DNA of 61,377 bases, taken from Peptoclostridium sp965368085. Its GTDB lineage: Bacteria; Bacillota; Clostridia; Peptostreptococcales; Peptostreptococcaceae. The notes under the pieces were generated by a model. The model was not told the origin of the DNA, ran no database searches, and was given only the letters and a program-made list of their open reading frames with translations. Every line of letters begins with the position of its first letter. Position 1 is the first letter of the stretch. Both the position numbers and the translations under genes were made by a program. Location: NCBI GenBank assembly GCA_965368085.1, contig CBDULP010000013.1, positions 1 to 61,377 on the forward strand, written 5' to 3'. Below, piece after piece: positions 43,487 through 52,135 of the stretch.

Positions 43487-44311
43487 ATGGAAGGAGGAAC
43501 AAAGATAGAAAGCATATTTGTAAATGAAAAGATGGATAGATTATATTCCAGTCTTAATATAAATAGAAAAATAGTCGGTGTTAAGTTTTTATTTTCAGAA
43601 GATGAATTCGACTCATTCGACGTAGAGCCGGCTAAAAATAGACTATCGTACTGCATGATGGTGAAAATCGCGTCGAGTGGAAAGAGCATAAAGGTCAGAA
43701 GCGAGCACTTCAAGTGCAATTCATCTGCAAGGGCATTGGGAATAAAAAAAAGCGATTCCCGTGTCAAATCAGGCAGGGAATACCATTCATATGGCCTGTA
43801 TGGCAGCCTGGGTACGGCCAAGAAGGTGCAAAGCGAAGTTACATACATAGGGGATTCTATTTATGGGGTGGTGCTTCAGCCTATTGAAATGTTTAAAGCT
43901 GAGCCGGATGTGGCAATAATAATATCTAATCCCCACAATATCATGAGGGTTGTACAAGGATATACATACACATATGGAATGGCTGAAAATATAAGATTTG
44001 CGGGCAATCAGGGAGTCTGCTCCGAGCTTACCGCAAGGCCGTACGAGAATAACGATATCAATATTTCACTGCTTTGTTCAAACACCAGGTTCTCATGCAA
44101 ATGGGAAGACGGCGAAATGGGAGTGGGAATGCCTTATATGATATTTCTAAATGTTTTGGAAGGCGTATTAAATACGATCAACCCGACTGAGCCAGATTAT
44201 AAAAAGGAAGACATAATGAAAAGAGCAGAGGAAAGAAATGTAGACGTCCAAGTTGTAAAGGGTGAGAATTACTATAACTCTTCTATTGGAGTGGCTAAAC
44301 TAAATGAATAA
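43487..44311 (+). CDS. DUF169-family protein
   Basis: About 275 residues from ATG 43487. The only good ribosome site, AGGAGG at 43492-43497, lies inside this frame, seven bases before an ATA codon at 43505; translation may truly begin there. The body matches DUF169: NINRKIVGVKFLFSEDE, NRLSYCMMVKIASSGKS, AIIISNPHNIMRVVQGY, GVCSELTARPYENNDINISL, LCSNTRFSCKWEDGEMGVG. DUF169 proteins are common in anaerobes and have no assigned reaction; Cys residues suggest metal or thiol chemistry. It stands 16 bp before an amino-acid-type ABC importer, so a role in using the imported compound is possible. Confidence 0.75.
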   Translation: MEGGTKIESIFVNEKMDRLYSSLNINRKIVGVKFLFSEDEFDSFDVEPAKNRLSYCMMVKIASSGKSIKVRSEHFKCNSSARALGIKKSDSRVKSGREYHSYGLYGSLGTAKKVQSEVTYIGDSIYGVVLQPIEMFKAEPDVAIIISNPHNIMRVVQGYTYTYGMAENIRFAGNQGVCSELTARPYENNDINISLLCSNTRFSCKWEDGEMGVGMPYMIFLNVLEGVLNTINPTEPDYKKEDIMKRAEERNVDVQVVKGENYYNSSIGVAKLNE

Positions 44312-44327
44312 ATTGGAGGATTTTTTT

Positions 44328-45134
44328 ATGAAAAGATTAAATAAGGTATTTATTGCAGTGATGATAGGACTTGTGTCGATGCTTTCAGCGGCGTGCGGAA
44401 GTACTCAGGATTCCGCTGAGTCAAAAAAAGACATGTCATGGGAAAATGTTAAAAACAACGGAGAGCTTGTAGTGGCATTTTGCGCACAATATCCGCCTTT
44501 CGAATCAAGGAATGAAAACACTGGGGAGTTTGAAGGGTTCGATGTGGACATGGCGAATGCGCTGGGAGATGAACTGGGAGTCAATGTTAAATTTGTAGAT
44601 GCCGAGTGGCCGTCTCTGCTTGGAGGAGTAATAAAGGGCGACTACGATGTAATAATATCGTGCATGAACAAAAAGGAAGCTTCAAAGGAAAGTGTAAACA
44701 TGAGTGATACATACTATGATTTCCCATCGAGCATAAACGTGAGAAATGACAATACAGACATCAATTCAGTAGAGGATCTTAAGGGCAAGATAGTAGGAGT
44801 TCAAATGGGATCTGGAAGTGAAATAGAGGCGGAGAAAATCGAGGGCATAAAAGAGATAAAAAGATACGACTACACTCCTGCGGCTTTTTCAGACCTGAAT
44901 GCAGGAAGAATAGATGCTGTTATTGAAGGGTATGCGCGTTCTATAATCCACTGCAAGGAAAGCGGGGAGACAAGAATACTTAAGGAAGCTGTGGCATACT
45001 CTGAAAACATAATGGTTTTAAGCCCTGAATCGGATGAGCTTACAGGAAAGCTTAATGAAGCGCTTGCAGCAATAAAGGAAAATGGAAAATATGACGCTGC
45101 GCTTGAAAAGTGGCTTACAGTGGAAGAAAACTAG
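44328..45134 (+). CDS. amino-acid-type solute-binding lipoprotein
   Basis: 268 residues from the ATG at 44328 with TTGGAGG upstream. Lipobox LSAAC (about residue 23). Family 3 (polar amino acid) binding protein: VVAFCAQYPPFESRNENTGE, FEGFDVDMANALGDELGV, GDYDVIISCMNKKEASKE, KIVGVQMGSGSEIEA, GRIDAVIEGYARSI. It delivers substrate to the permease and ATPase that follow. The Arg and Asp that usually clamp the alpha-amino and carboxyl groups are not in standard places, so the ligand may be an amino-acid derivative. Confidence 0.9.
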   Translation: MKRLNKVFIAVMIGLVSMLSAACGSTQDSAESKKDMSWENVKNNGELVVAFCAQYPPFESRNENTGEFEGFDVDMANALGDELGVNVKFVDAEWPSLLGGVIKGDYDVIISCMNKKEASKESVNMSDTYYDFPSSINVRNDNTDINSVEDLKGKIVGVQMGSGSEIEAEKIEGIKEIKRYDYTPAAFSDLNAGRIDAVIEGYARSIIHCKESGETRILKEAVAYSENIMVLSPESDELTGKLNEALAAIKENGKYDAALEKWLTVEEN

Positions 45135-45199
45135 AAGTTGCCCAAAAACAAATATGAATGTTTGTATGTTAAAGATGATGCAATAAAGGGGTTTTTGAT

Positions 45200-45853
45200 A
45201 TGAATTTTGACATAGTGCTAAAGAATATGCCTTTCATACTTGAGGCGACGCTTGTTACACTCAAAATAACAATGGTATCTTTTGTATTTGCAGTGCTGAT
45301 AGCATTTATAGTGGGGATTGCAAGATCTTACAATACGCCAATGCCCATAAAGAAATTTCTTGCGGCTTATGTGGAGATATTCAGGGGATCCCCACTTCTT
45401 ATACAGCTGTTTCTGATATATTATGGACTGCCCAAGGTAAATATAGTAATGGACTGTTTTACAGCTGCAATAATAGGGCTCAGCTTGAACTGCGGGGCGT
45501 ACATGTCTGAAATAGTAAGGGCTTCAATATTGGCAGTGGACAAGGGGCAGGACGAAGCGGCCTTTTCACTGGGATACAACAGGGTGCAAACCATATTCCA
45601 CATAATACTGCCGCAGATGTTTCGAGTTTCGATTCCGAACCTTGTAAACTGCTTTTCAGCGCTACTGAAGGACAGTTCGCTGGTTTCGGTAATATCAATT
45701 ACAGAGCTCACAAGAATAGGACAGCTAATATACAGCAGGACAGCCAGGCCGTTTGAAATATATACCACATTAGCCCTGTTTTATTTTGTAATGACATATG
45801 TGGTCTCGCTTATGTCGAAATCCATGGAAAAAAGGTTTAATGCGATATACTAG
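45200..45853 (+). CDS. polar amino acid ABC permease (HisM/GlnP type)
   Basis: 217 residues, five helices. Motifs of this family: ATLVTLKITMVSFVFAVLIA, YVEIFRGSPLLIQLFLIYYG, NCGAYMSEIVRASILAVDKG and the EAA-like GQDEAAFSLGYNRVQTIFHI. It forms the membrane pore as a homodimer. It lies between the binding protein and ATPase genes, spaced 65 and 18 bp. Confidence 0.94.
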   Translation: MNFDIVLKNMPFILEATLVTLKITMVSFVFAVLIAFIVGIARSYNTPMPIKKFLAAYVEIFRGSPLLIQLFLIYYGLPKVNIVMDCFTAAIIGLSLNCGAYMSEIVRASILAVDKGQDEAAFSLGYNRVQTIFHIILPQMFRVSIPNLVNCFSALLKDSSLVSVISITELTRIGQLIYSRTARPFEIYTTLALFYFVMTYVVSLMSKSMEKRFNAIY

Positions 45854-45871
45854 CATAAGGGGAATTTAAAA

Positions 45872-46615
45872 ATGAATAACACAATAATAAGAATGGAAAA
45901 TATACACAAGGCTTTTGGTGAAACACAGGTATTGAAGGGAGTTTCAATGTCTGTAAAGCGTGGAGAGATAGTTTCCATAATAGGACCGAGCGGTTCGGGA
46001 AAAAGTACTTTGCTAAGATGCATAAACCAGCTTGAAGAAATCAGTTTGGGTGAGATTTATGTGAATGAGTGTCCAATGCATGTAAAGTCGAAAAGCCAAA
46101 ATGAAATGAGAAAGAAAATAGGGATGGTATTTCAAAACTTCAACTTGTTTCCACACTACAAAGTCATAGAAAACATCTCAAAGCCGCTGAATGTAGTTAA
46201 AAAGCTAGGTAAAGACAAGGCATATGAAATAGCAGTGGAGATATTAAAAAAAGTAAAGCTTGAAGACAAGATGGATGAATATCCTGCACAGCTTTCAGGC
46301 GGGCAAAAGCAAAGGGTTGGAATAGCGCGAACTATTGCAATGGGTTCTGAAATTATTTTGTTTGATGAACCGACATCTGCTCTTGATCCTGAAATTGCGG
46401 CAGAAGTGCTGAGCACAATAAAAAGCCTTGCGGATGAAGGATTTACCATGGTAATAGTGACCCACCAGATAAATTTTGCAAGTGAAATATCGGACAGGAT
46501 AATTTTCATAGATGAAGGCAAGATATGCGAGCAGGGAGCACCTGAGGAGATAATACTCAATCCGAAAAATGAAAGGACAAAAAGGTTCTTGAACGCAATA
46601 AAGGGAATTGTATAA
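45872..46615 (+). CDS. polar amino acid ABC ATPase (GlnQ type)
   Basis: 247 residues. Walker A GPSGSGKSTLLRCIN, Q-loop VFQNFNLFPH, signature LSGGQKQRVGIARTI, Walker B IILFDEPTSALDPE, and H-loop VTHQINFA are all intact. It energises the importer encoded just upstream. The operon ends at hairpin repeat copy 3. Confidence 0.95.
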   Translation: MNNTIIRMENIHKAFGETQVLKGVSMSVKRGEIVSIIGPSGSGKSTLLRCINQLEEISLGEIYVNECPMHVKSKSQNEMRKKIGMVFQNFNLFPHYKVIENISKPLNVVKKLGKDKAYEIAVEILKKVKLEDKMDEYPAQLSGGQKQRVGIARTIAMGSEIILFDEPTSALDPEIAAEVLSTIKSLADEGFTMVIVTHQINFASEISDRIIFIDEGKICEQGAPEEIILNPKNERTKRFLNAIKGIV

Positions 46616-46634
46616 ACTAAACATGGATTATGTA

Positions 46635-46730
46635 AATACTGCTAAAAGCTCTGTCTATCAAATTGAAAAGTTGGTATTCAGGGTTTTGGCAGTATTTTTT
46701 ATATTGTAAAAACAGTTTGGACATACATCA
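46635..46730 (+). repeat. intergenic hairpin repeat, copy 3
   Basis: Core 46635-46702; 52 bp identical to copy 2. The left arm (AATACTGCTAAAAGCTCTG) differs from copy 2 yet still pairs with the conserved right arm, which suggests the fold is maintained. It lies directly after the ABC ATPase gene. Confidence 0.8.
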
Positions 46731-46845
46731 TATTGGGAAAAAATTTAATAGCGCTAAAAATGCAACTATATTAGGGGAGTTGGCTTTAAAACTTAAACTT
46801 CACAGTAAAGCATGCTGTTAAAATATATTTTTCGGGGGGATGACC

Positions 46846-48555
46846 ATGAAAATAGCGGTTATACACGGGTATTTACTAAATGGGACAGGGAGCAACCTTT
46901 ATGTGCAAAACCTTTGCAGGCAGTTTTGTGAGGCTGGTCACGACGTAACGCTGTTTTGCCAGGACATTGAGCTTGAGCGGTACGACTTCATAGAATCGGC
47001 GTATGAATTTGACGAGGATAATGAGAATATGAAAATTTTCCATGAAAAGGCCACTCCGCTTGCGGGGAAATGCAGATGTTTTGTCCCGAACATAGGAAAG
47101 CAGCTTCCTGTTTATGTGAAAGACGTGTACGACAGGTTTGAAGCGGTCGAGATCACAAATGCCTCTAGGCATGATATGGAAAGATATATAAGTGCAAATG
47201 AAAAGGCTCTGAGAGCGTGCTTTATGGATGAAAAGCCGGACGTGGCCATAAGCAACCATATTGTAATGCAGCCGGTATACACAAGCAGGGCCCTCAAAGG
47301 GATTGAAGACACTATAAAACTTACAGTAGCTCACGGGAGCTCGTTCAACTTTTCGGTGAGAAAAAGCAACATGGCACTGAACTATGCGCTTGAAGGGATC
47401 AATGCGGCGGACGGGCTTGTATTTTTGACGGATTACTCAAAAGCGGAATTCGAAGACTATTTTGATGAGATCGCTAATATCAGGGCACGAAAAATGCTAA
47501 TCCCGGCAGGCGTGGATATTGAAGGTTTTTTCCCATTGAAACATGGAGAGAGCAAGAGTGAGCGTATAAAAAGGCTCATGGAAAGCATTGAATCCGAAAA
47601 AAGTTTGTTTAAAGACAACATGGAGTCTGGGGCAAACAACGAGTTTGAAGACCTTATAAAAAATTCCACGGGAGAGGAGCTGTCAGAGAAAAAGGCACAG
47701 CTCATGGCCAAGGGTGATGGAAAATCAATTGATCCAGACATAATGGAAAAACTCAACAGAATAGACTGGGAAAGAGAAAACATACTGCTTTACTATGGAA
47801 AATACCTTTGGACAAAGGGCATACACAATATAATCCTATCGCTTCCGATAATACTGAGAGAAAACCCGAATACGAGACTTGTACTTGTGGGATTTGGAAC
47901 GTCAAGGGGATATCTGGAGACGCTTGTAAATGCTATGGACATAGGCGATATAGAAAAGTTGAAATATCTTTTGAAATACCCGGAGCAGTTCCAAAGCCAC
48001 GTTGAAAGGGGAACAGAGAAGTATTCAAAATGGGTCCTAGATATCTTGAAAGATGGTGAAATGGCTAGAGATTATATAGAAATGGCAAGGGGAAAGATAA
48101 AAGACAGGGTGGTATTCACAGGGTTCATGGACCACTCCCTTTTGAGGGACATTATACCTTGCGCGGATGTGACAATAGCACCGTCAATATTCCCAGAGGC
48201 GTTCGGGCTTGTCGGAGTCGAGGCGCTTGCATGCGGGGTTTTTCCGCTTCAGACGTACCATTCAGGATTCAAATGTGTGGTGGACAGCTATGATGGGCTC
48301 TTTAAGCTGGACGGGAATCTGAAAAATCTTCAAAAGCTCCATCTTGACGAAAACCTTGTAAGAAATATAGCAGGCGACATAAATGCGGTGCTGCAGGCAT
48401 ACAGGAGCAGGGGGGAAGAGCTTGTACAGGAAGTAAGGAAAAATGCAAGGAATATATGCGTGGACAATTATTCATGGAGATCTGTCGCAGACAGGCTTGT
48501 GGATGAGGCCAAATCTGGAATTCGGAATTTGGAGAAGGTCAAGCTTGAGGCGTAG
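46846..48555 (+). CDS. GT4-family glycosyltransferase
   Basis: 569 residues from the ATG at 46846; an ATG at 46840 touches the GGGGGG ribosome site. It is a GT-B glycosyltransferase: an N-terminal acceptor domain with GYLLNGTGSNLYVQNLCRQF, a central Lys/Glu-rich insertion (about 240-305) of coiled-coil character, and a C-terminal donor domain with LLYYGKYLWTKGIHNIILSL, LVLVGFGTSRGYLE and the retaining-GT4 motif SIFPEAFGLVGVEALACG. No membrane span. It likely uses a nucleotide sugar for a surface glycan or glycolipid. Monocistronic, with a terminator about 50 bp downstream. Confidence 0.88.
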   Translation: MKIAVIHGYLLNGTGSNLYVQNLCRQFCEAGHDVTLFCQDIELERYDFIESAYEFDEDNENMKIFHEKATPLAGKCRCFVPNIGKQLPVYVKDVYDRFEAVEITNASRHDMERYISANEKALRACFMDEKPDVAISNHIVMQPVYTSRALKGIEDTIKLTVAHGSSFNFSVRKSNMALNYALEGINAADGLVFLTDYSKAEFEDYFDEIANIRARKMLIPAGVDIEGFFPLKHGESKSERIKRLMESIESEKSLFKDNMESGANNEFEDLIKNSTGEELSEKKAQLMAKGDGKSIDPDIMEKLNRIDWERENILLYYGKYLWTKGIHNIILSLPIILRENPNTRLVLVGFGTSRGYLETLVNAMDIGDIEKLKYLLKYPEQFQSHVERGTEKYSKWVLDILKDGEMARDYIEMARGKIKDRVVFTGFMDHSLLRDIIPCADVTIAPSIFPEAFGLVGVEALACGVFPLQTYHSGFKCVVDSYDGLFKLDGNLKNLQKLHLDENLVRNIAGDINAVLQAYRSRGEELVQEVRKNARNICVDNYSWRSVADRLVDEAKSGIRNLEKVKLEA

Positions 48556-48603
48556 ATGGAATAAAAAATAAACTGTGATAATACTTTGAAGCATTTTAAG
48601 GAA

Positions 48604-48634
48604 ATAAAAGCACCCTAAAAAAAGGTGCTTTTAT
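48604..48634. terminator. bidirectional terminator
   Basis: AATAAAAGCACC (left) and GGTGCTTTTATT (right) form a perfect stem between the convergent glycosyltransferase gene and the c-di-GMP-riboswitch gene. Confidence 0.85.
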
Positions 48635-48957
48635 TTTGATTCACATTTGCTTTCTATACATGCTATTAATGACAGTACACCGATAAGCACAGCTCCTTCG
48701 TCCATTTCCTCAATGTTCATAAATTCCTGGCCACATGCCAATCCTGAATGGAGGACCCAAATGTCATATGATGTTCCAAGGCTCAATTGAATATCGAGTG
48801 CGTTTAAAACTAGTTCAGATACTTTTTTACATGACTTTCTATATTTCTTGGGAACATCTTTATCTGCAGTAGCAGATAAATGGGTTATATTTATCTTTTT
48901 CCTATGAATTATAATATCAGTGCTGTTTTTTTTGTTGCAAGTATTCACCAAACACAC
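48631..48957 (-). CDS. uncharacterised protein behind a c-di-GMP-I riboswitch
   Basis: About 105-108 residues. AGGAGTG precedes several possible starts (GTG or TTG codons between 48957 and 48948). The protein is Cys-rich near its start (CLVNTCNKKNS) and has a basic middle (DVPKKYRKSCKK) and a helical C-terminus (MDEGAVLIGVLSLIACIESK). Its central part, LDIQLSLGTSYDIWVLHSGL, does not match a family I know. There is no signal peptide. Its leader holds a clear c-di-GMP-I aptamer, so expression should follow cellular c-di-GMP; in relatives such genes concern motility, adhesion or surface polysaccharide. Function unknown. Confidence 0.6.
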   Translation of the reverse strand: MCLVNTCNKKNSTDIIIHRKKINITHLSATADKDVPKKYRKSCKKVSELVLNALDIQLSLGTSYDIWVLHSGLACGQEFMNIEEMDEGAVLIGVLSLIACIESKCESK

Positions 48958-49099
48958 TCCTGACTATATGCTTTATTTTTTATCATTTTTATGAAAATAT
49001 TCTACGCTGAATATGGCAAGGCGGTAGATAAGGTATATAGCTGTAGCGTTTGGGTGAAACATACAATTGATTTGCAGTCTGTCTTATATATGAATTCAA

Positions 49100-49190
49100 T
49101 ATTCGGCAACCTGGCAATCATAGAATGAAATTCCTTAGACCCATAGCTTTGCGTCTTTACCTTTCGATAAATTTGCTATTATCGTAATGT
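49100..49190 (-). ncRNA. cyclic di-GMP-I (GEMM) riboswitch
   Basis: Read on the minus strand, the core of the GEMM aptamer is plain: GATAATAGCAAATTTATCGA, then AAGGTAAAGACGCAAAGC, TATGGGTCTAAGG, and further on GATTGCCAGGTTGCCG. These include the conserved GACGCAAAGC and GCCAGGTTGCC segments that bind c-di-GMP. It lies about 140 nt upstream of the unknown gene at 48631-48957. A TATAAT-like -10 is at 49240-49245 on the same strand. No clear terminator follows, so control may be at translation. Confidence 0.88.
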
Positions 49191-49534
49191 AGTTTTAAAT
49201 TGGCCATATTTAATTGCGGCTTAACAAGCACATACTGAAATTATATCATAATCTTTTATATATTATCATTTGATGAAAACATTTTTTATTTTATAATTTC
49301 TTTTTGCCGTAGGATCATAATTGAATCGGCATGCAATGGGGCGAAAGTGACGAATGGAATCTTAAAAACATGGCTTGTGAATACACCTGGGTTAAAGTAA
49401 AATTAGTGTATATGCATATGGGATTATAGCATACTGGAGTCACTTAATTGAATATAATATGCAAATTACAATAAAATGAATGAGGTATTCATATGAAGGC
49501 ATTATAGATTATTAATGGAGAGGGAGAATTTCAA
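49191..49534. other. AT-rich intergenic region
   Basis: Holds a minus-strand -10 (49240-49245) for the riboswitch transcript and must hold the rnhA promoter. A dyad TGCCG/CGGCA lies near 49312-49345. Nothing else was recognised. Confidence 0.35.
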
Positions 49535-50428
49535 TTGGCAAAAAAGTATTATGCGGTAAAGTCTGGAAGAAAAACGGGAGTGTTTGAAAATTGGAACGCA
49601 TGCAAGGAGCAGATTCATGGCTACAGCGGGGCGGTGTACAAGAGCTTTGAAAATTATGATGATGCATGCGTATTTATGGAAGGGCAGAAGAAAAAGAAGG
49701 CTGAAATAGACCATTCAAATACCGTGAGGGCTTATGTCGACGGAAGTTATTTTAAGGAAGAGGGCAAATACTCTTACGGATGCGTTATACTTCACAATGG
49801 CAAAGAGACAAGGCTCAAAGGTGTGGGTACAAATGAAGAATATGCGTCGATGAGAAATGTCGCTGGAGAACTTCTTGGAGCAATGGAAGCGGTAAAGTGG
49901 GCCTACAGCAGCGGTCATGAGTCTATAATAATATACCATGACTATGAGGGGATTGAAAGATGGGCGAACGGTTCGTGGAAAGCAAACAAGGAAGGAACCC
50001 GGGAGTATGTCGAGTTCATAAAGGAATACAGGAAGCACTTGGACATAGACTTTGAAAAGGTAGCGGCTCACTCAGGGGATTTTTACAATGACGAAGCCGA
50101 CAGACTGGCAAAGCAGGCTCTTATTGAAGATGCCAATGGAGTGGTTTATGAGGAGAAAAAAAAGCCACAGCAAAAAATAGATATATTTAATAATATAATG
50201 AATACTGCTGACAGGACAAAAAATCACATAAGCTTTACTTTCAAGGAATATGAAATTTCGGAGAGCAAGCTTAAAAAGTTTGTAAAAGAGATTTGGGTAA
50301 GTGAAGGGAACGACAAGGACAGCATAGACACAATAAATCTGGACGTGGATATTGAAGGGTCGAAAATCAAGTGGAGAGTAAAGGATTCTTCGGGCGATAT
50401 TCACAGCTTTGAAATGGAAATACAGTAA
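49535..50428 (+). CDS. rnhA: ribonuclease H1 with viroplasmin domain and C-terminal extension
   Basis: 297 residues from a TTG, with GGGAG upstream. The N-terminal ~50 residues form a viroplasmin-type RNA/DNA hybrid binding domain (KKYYAVKSGRKTGVFENW, VYKSFENYDDACVFMEG). The RNase H domain (about 65-200) keeps the catalytic acids: AYVDGSY, NVAGELLGAMEA, IYHDYEGIERW and DEADRLAK. It cuts RNA in RNA-DNA hybrids. The last ~95 residues, beginning about PQQKIDIFNNIMN, are an extra domain with no family I recognise. Followed 25 bp later by a DUF45 peptidase gene. Confidence 0.92.
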   Translation: MAKKYYAVKSGRKTGVFENWNACKEQIHGYSGAVYKSFENYDDACVFMEGQKKKKAEIDHSNTVRAYVDGSYFKEEGKYSYGCVILHNGKETRLKGVGTNEEYASMRNVAGELLGAMEAVKWAYSSGHESIIIYHDYEGIERWANGSWKANKEGTREYVEFIKEYRKHLDIDFEKVAAHSGDFYNDEADRLAKQALIEDANGVVYEEKKKPQQKIDIFNNIMNTADRTKNHISFTFKEYEISESKLKKFVKEIWVSEGNDKDSIDTINLDVDIEGSKIKWRVKDSSGDIHSFEMEIQ

Positions 50429-50453
50429 TATGCCTGTAATATGAAAAGATGAG

Positions 50454-51125
50454 ATGGTGAATATGAGAGTTGAAATTGAAAATGAAATAATAGAATTCCA
50501 TGTTGAGTTTGGAAAGAGAAAGAAAACGGTCATTCAAATGGATGTGTTGGGGTTTGTAAGGGTGAAAGCTCCAAAGGGCACAAGTGAAGAGGCTGTTAAA
50601 GAAATAGTAAGGAAGAATGCGAAACTTATTCTGGCGAAAAAAAATGAAAGACTTGATGCGCTTAAAAAAAGCGAGCCTAAGAAGTACCGTGGCGACGAGA
50701 CTTTCCTCTTCATGGGAAATGAATGCCCGCTGGATGAACTGATCAATACGGATGGATTGGATGAGAATGAGCTGAAAAGAGATCTTAAAAGGTTTTATTT
50801 TTCGCAGTCCAAAAAGATCACAGCGGAGAGGGTAAAGCTTTACAAGAAAAAACTAGGAGTAAATCCCAAAAGCATAGAGATAGTCGAATCGATAAAAAAG
50901 TGGGGAAGCTGCAGTTCAAGCAAAAATATCACATTTAATTACAGTCTTGTAATGGCGCCGATTGAACTGATAGACTATGTTGTGGTGCACGAGCTGTGCC
51001 ACTTGGAGCACATGAATCATGACAGGTCGTTTTGGAGGCTAGTCGGAAGCATTGTGCCTGATTACAAGGAAAAGATAAATCAGCTTGCTAGATATACAAA
51101 TCGCATATATAAGCAGGACAGATAA
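50454..51125 (+). CDS. DUF45 (YgjP-like) metallopeptidase
   Basis: 223 residues; starts at ATG 50454 or 50463 (the latter with GGTGA close upstream). The Zn motif is HELCHLEHMNHDRSFW, in a WSSCSSKN-type context (KWGSCSSSKNITFNYSLVMA), typical of the YgjP/DUF45 (WLM-like) family. Members are cytoplasmic; substrates are poorly known. It probably shares a transcript with rnhA and ends at a strong palindromic terminator. Confidence 0.88.
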   Translation: MVNMRVEIENEIIEFHVEFGKRKKTVIQMDVLGFVRVKAPKGTSEEAVKEIVRKNAKLILAKKNERLDALKKSEPKKYRGDETFLFMGNECPLDELINTDGLDENELKRDLKRFYFSQSKKITAERVKLYKKKLGVNPKSIEIVESIKKWGSCSSSKNITFNYSLVMAPIELIDYVVVHELCHLEHMNHDRSFWRLVGSIVPDYKEKINQLARYTNRIYKQDR

Positions 51126-51141
51126 AATCTTTAAAGGCATG

Positions 51142-51171
51142 AAAAAGGGGATGACTAGTCATCCCCTTTTT
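51142..51171. terminator. perfect palindromic bidirectional terminator
   Basis: Palindrome centred on ACTAGT with arms AAAAAGGGGATGA and its inverse; T-run on the right, A-run on the left. It separates the convergent DUF45 and OmpA-like genes. Confidence 0.9.
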
Positions 51172-51200
51172 TTATACATATTCAAAAGGTTATAAGCTGA

Positions 51201-52121
51201 CTATTGCTCAAAAGGAGCTATCGAATCGCTCAGATAGTCGTTTATAACGTTTTGAATGTTTTCATCTTTTAGTATTATTGAGATTTCTATTCTCCTGTTT
51301 TTAGCTTGAGAAGAGGAAGAAGATCCCTTGCTTATAGGCCTGAATTCAGAATATCCGCTTGCAGCAAAATACTTTCCATATTTCAGCTCAAGGTCTGGAT
51401 TTGACTCCATAAGATAGTTGAGTACATTTGTTGCACGCTCTGCAGAAAGATTTCTGTTGTATTGAGAACTTCCGGCGCTGTCGGTGTGTCCCTGTATGCT
51501 TATGGCGTCTATGCTATCTCTTGTGGCAGGATCATCAAGAACCTTTTCGAATGAACGTGAAAGTTCTGCCAAAAGGCGTTTTCCATCGGATTTTACGGTT
51601 GAAGAGTTGTAGTCGAATACAAGCCCTTCGTTTATTACTATGTTTCCGTTGTCACCTATTGTTACAAGTTTTTCGCCGGAGCTGTTCTTGCTTCCAAGCT
51701 CGCTTTCTATTGAGCCCTTCACCTTTTTAAGTACGTCAAGTCTTAAAAGAGCTATGCCCTGAAGCTTGCTTCTAAGCTCTCCGAGCTCCTTGTTGCTCTC
51801 CGCGATTATTTCCCTCTGATCCTCTATCTTGTCTTCCGAAAGCTTTAGAGCAAGTTCTCCTCTTTCGACTTCAGCTTTAATCTCATCGATTCTGTCTCTT
51901 AAAAGCATGAGTTTTTTCTTGCTCTTGCTTATCTGAGCCTTCGAGTCCGTAAGCTGTGCAGTTGCAGAAGCGAGATTTTGGCTCGTTATTATATTTTGAA
52001 CATATGAAAGCAACATCAAAAAGAACAATATAAGCGCTATGGTAGAAATCATATCTGTAAATGCAGGCCAGAAGTTTTCTTCGTGGCTGTCATTGATGAA
52101 GCTTTTTTTTCTCATCTTCAT
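51201..52121 (-). CDS. MotB/ZorB-like protein with OmpA C-terminal domain
   Basis: 306 residues. One N-terminal helix carries the conserved channel Asp: FWPAFTDMISTIALILFFLM. A long coiled coil follows (about 50-140), then an OmpA-like peptidoglycan-binding domain: GLVFDYNSSTVKSDGKRLL, ISIQGHTDSAGSSQYNRNLS, AERATNVLNYL, KNRRIEISI. This is the stator-type plug that anchors a proton channel to the wall. It is encoded 14 bp after a MotA/TolQ/ExbB-like gene. No flagellar genes are near, so it is not the usual motor; the pair resembles ZorAB of Zorya defence systems or a stand-alone channel. Confidence 0.85.
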   Translation of the reverse strand: MKMRKKSFINDSHEENFWPAFTDMISTIALILFFLMLLSYVQNIITSQNLASATAQLTDSKAQISKSKKKLMLLRDRIDEIKAEVERGELALKLSEDKIEDQREIIAESNKELGELRSKLQGIALLRLDVLKKVKGSIESELGSKNSSGEKLVTIGDNGNIVINEGLVFDYNSSTVKSDGKRLLAELSRSFEKVLDDPATRDSIDAISIQGHTDSAGSSQYNRNLSAERATNVLNYLMESNPDLELKYGKYFAASGYSEFRPISKGSSSSSQAKNRRIEISIILKDENIQNVINDYLSDSIAPFEQ

Positions 52122-52135
52122 AATTTCTCACCCCA

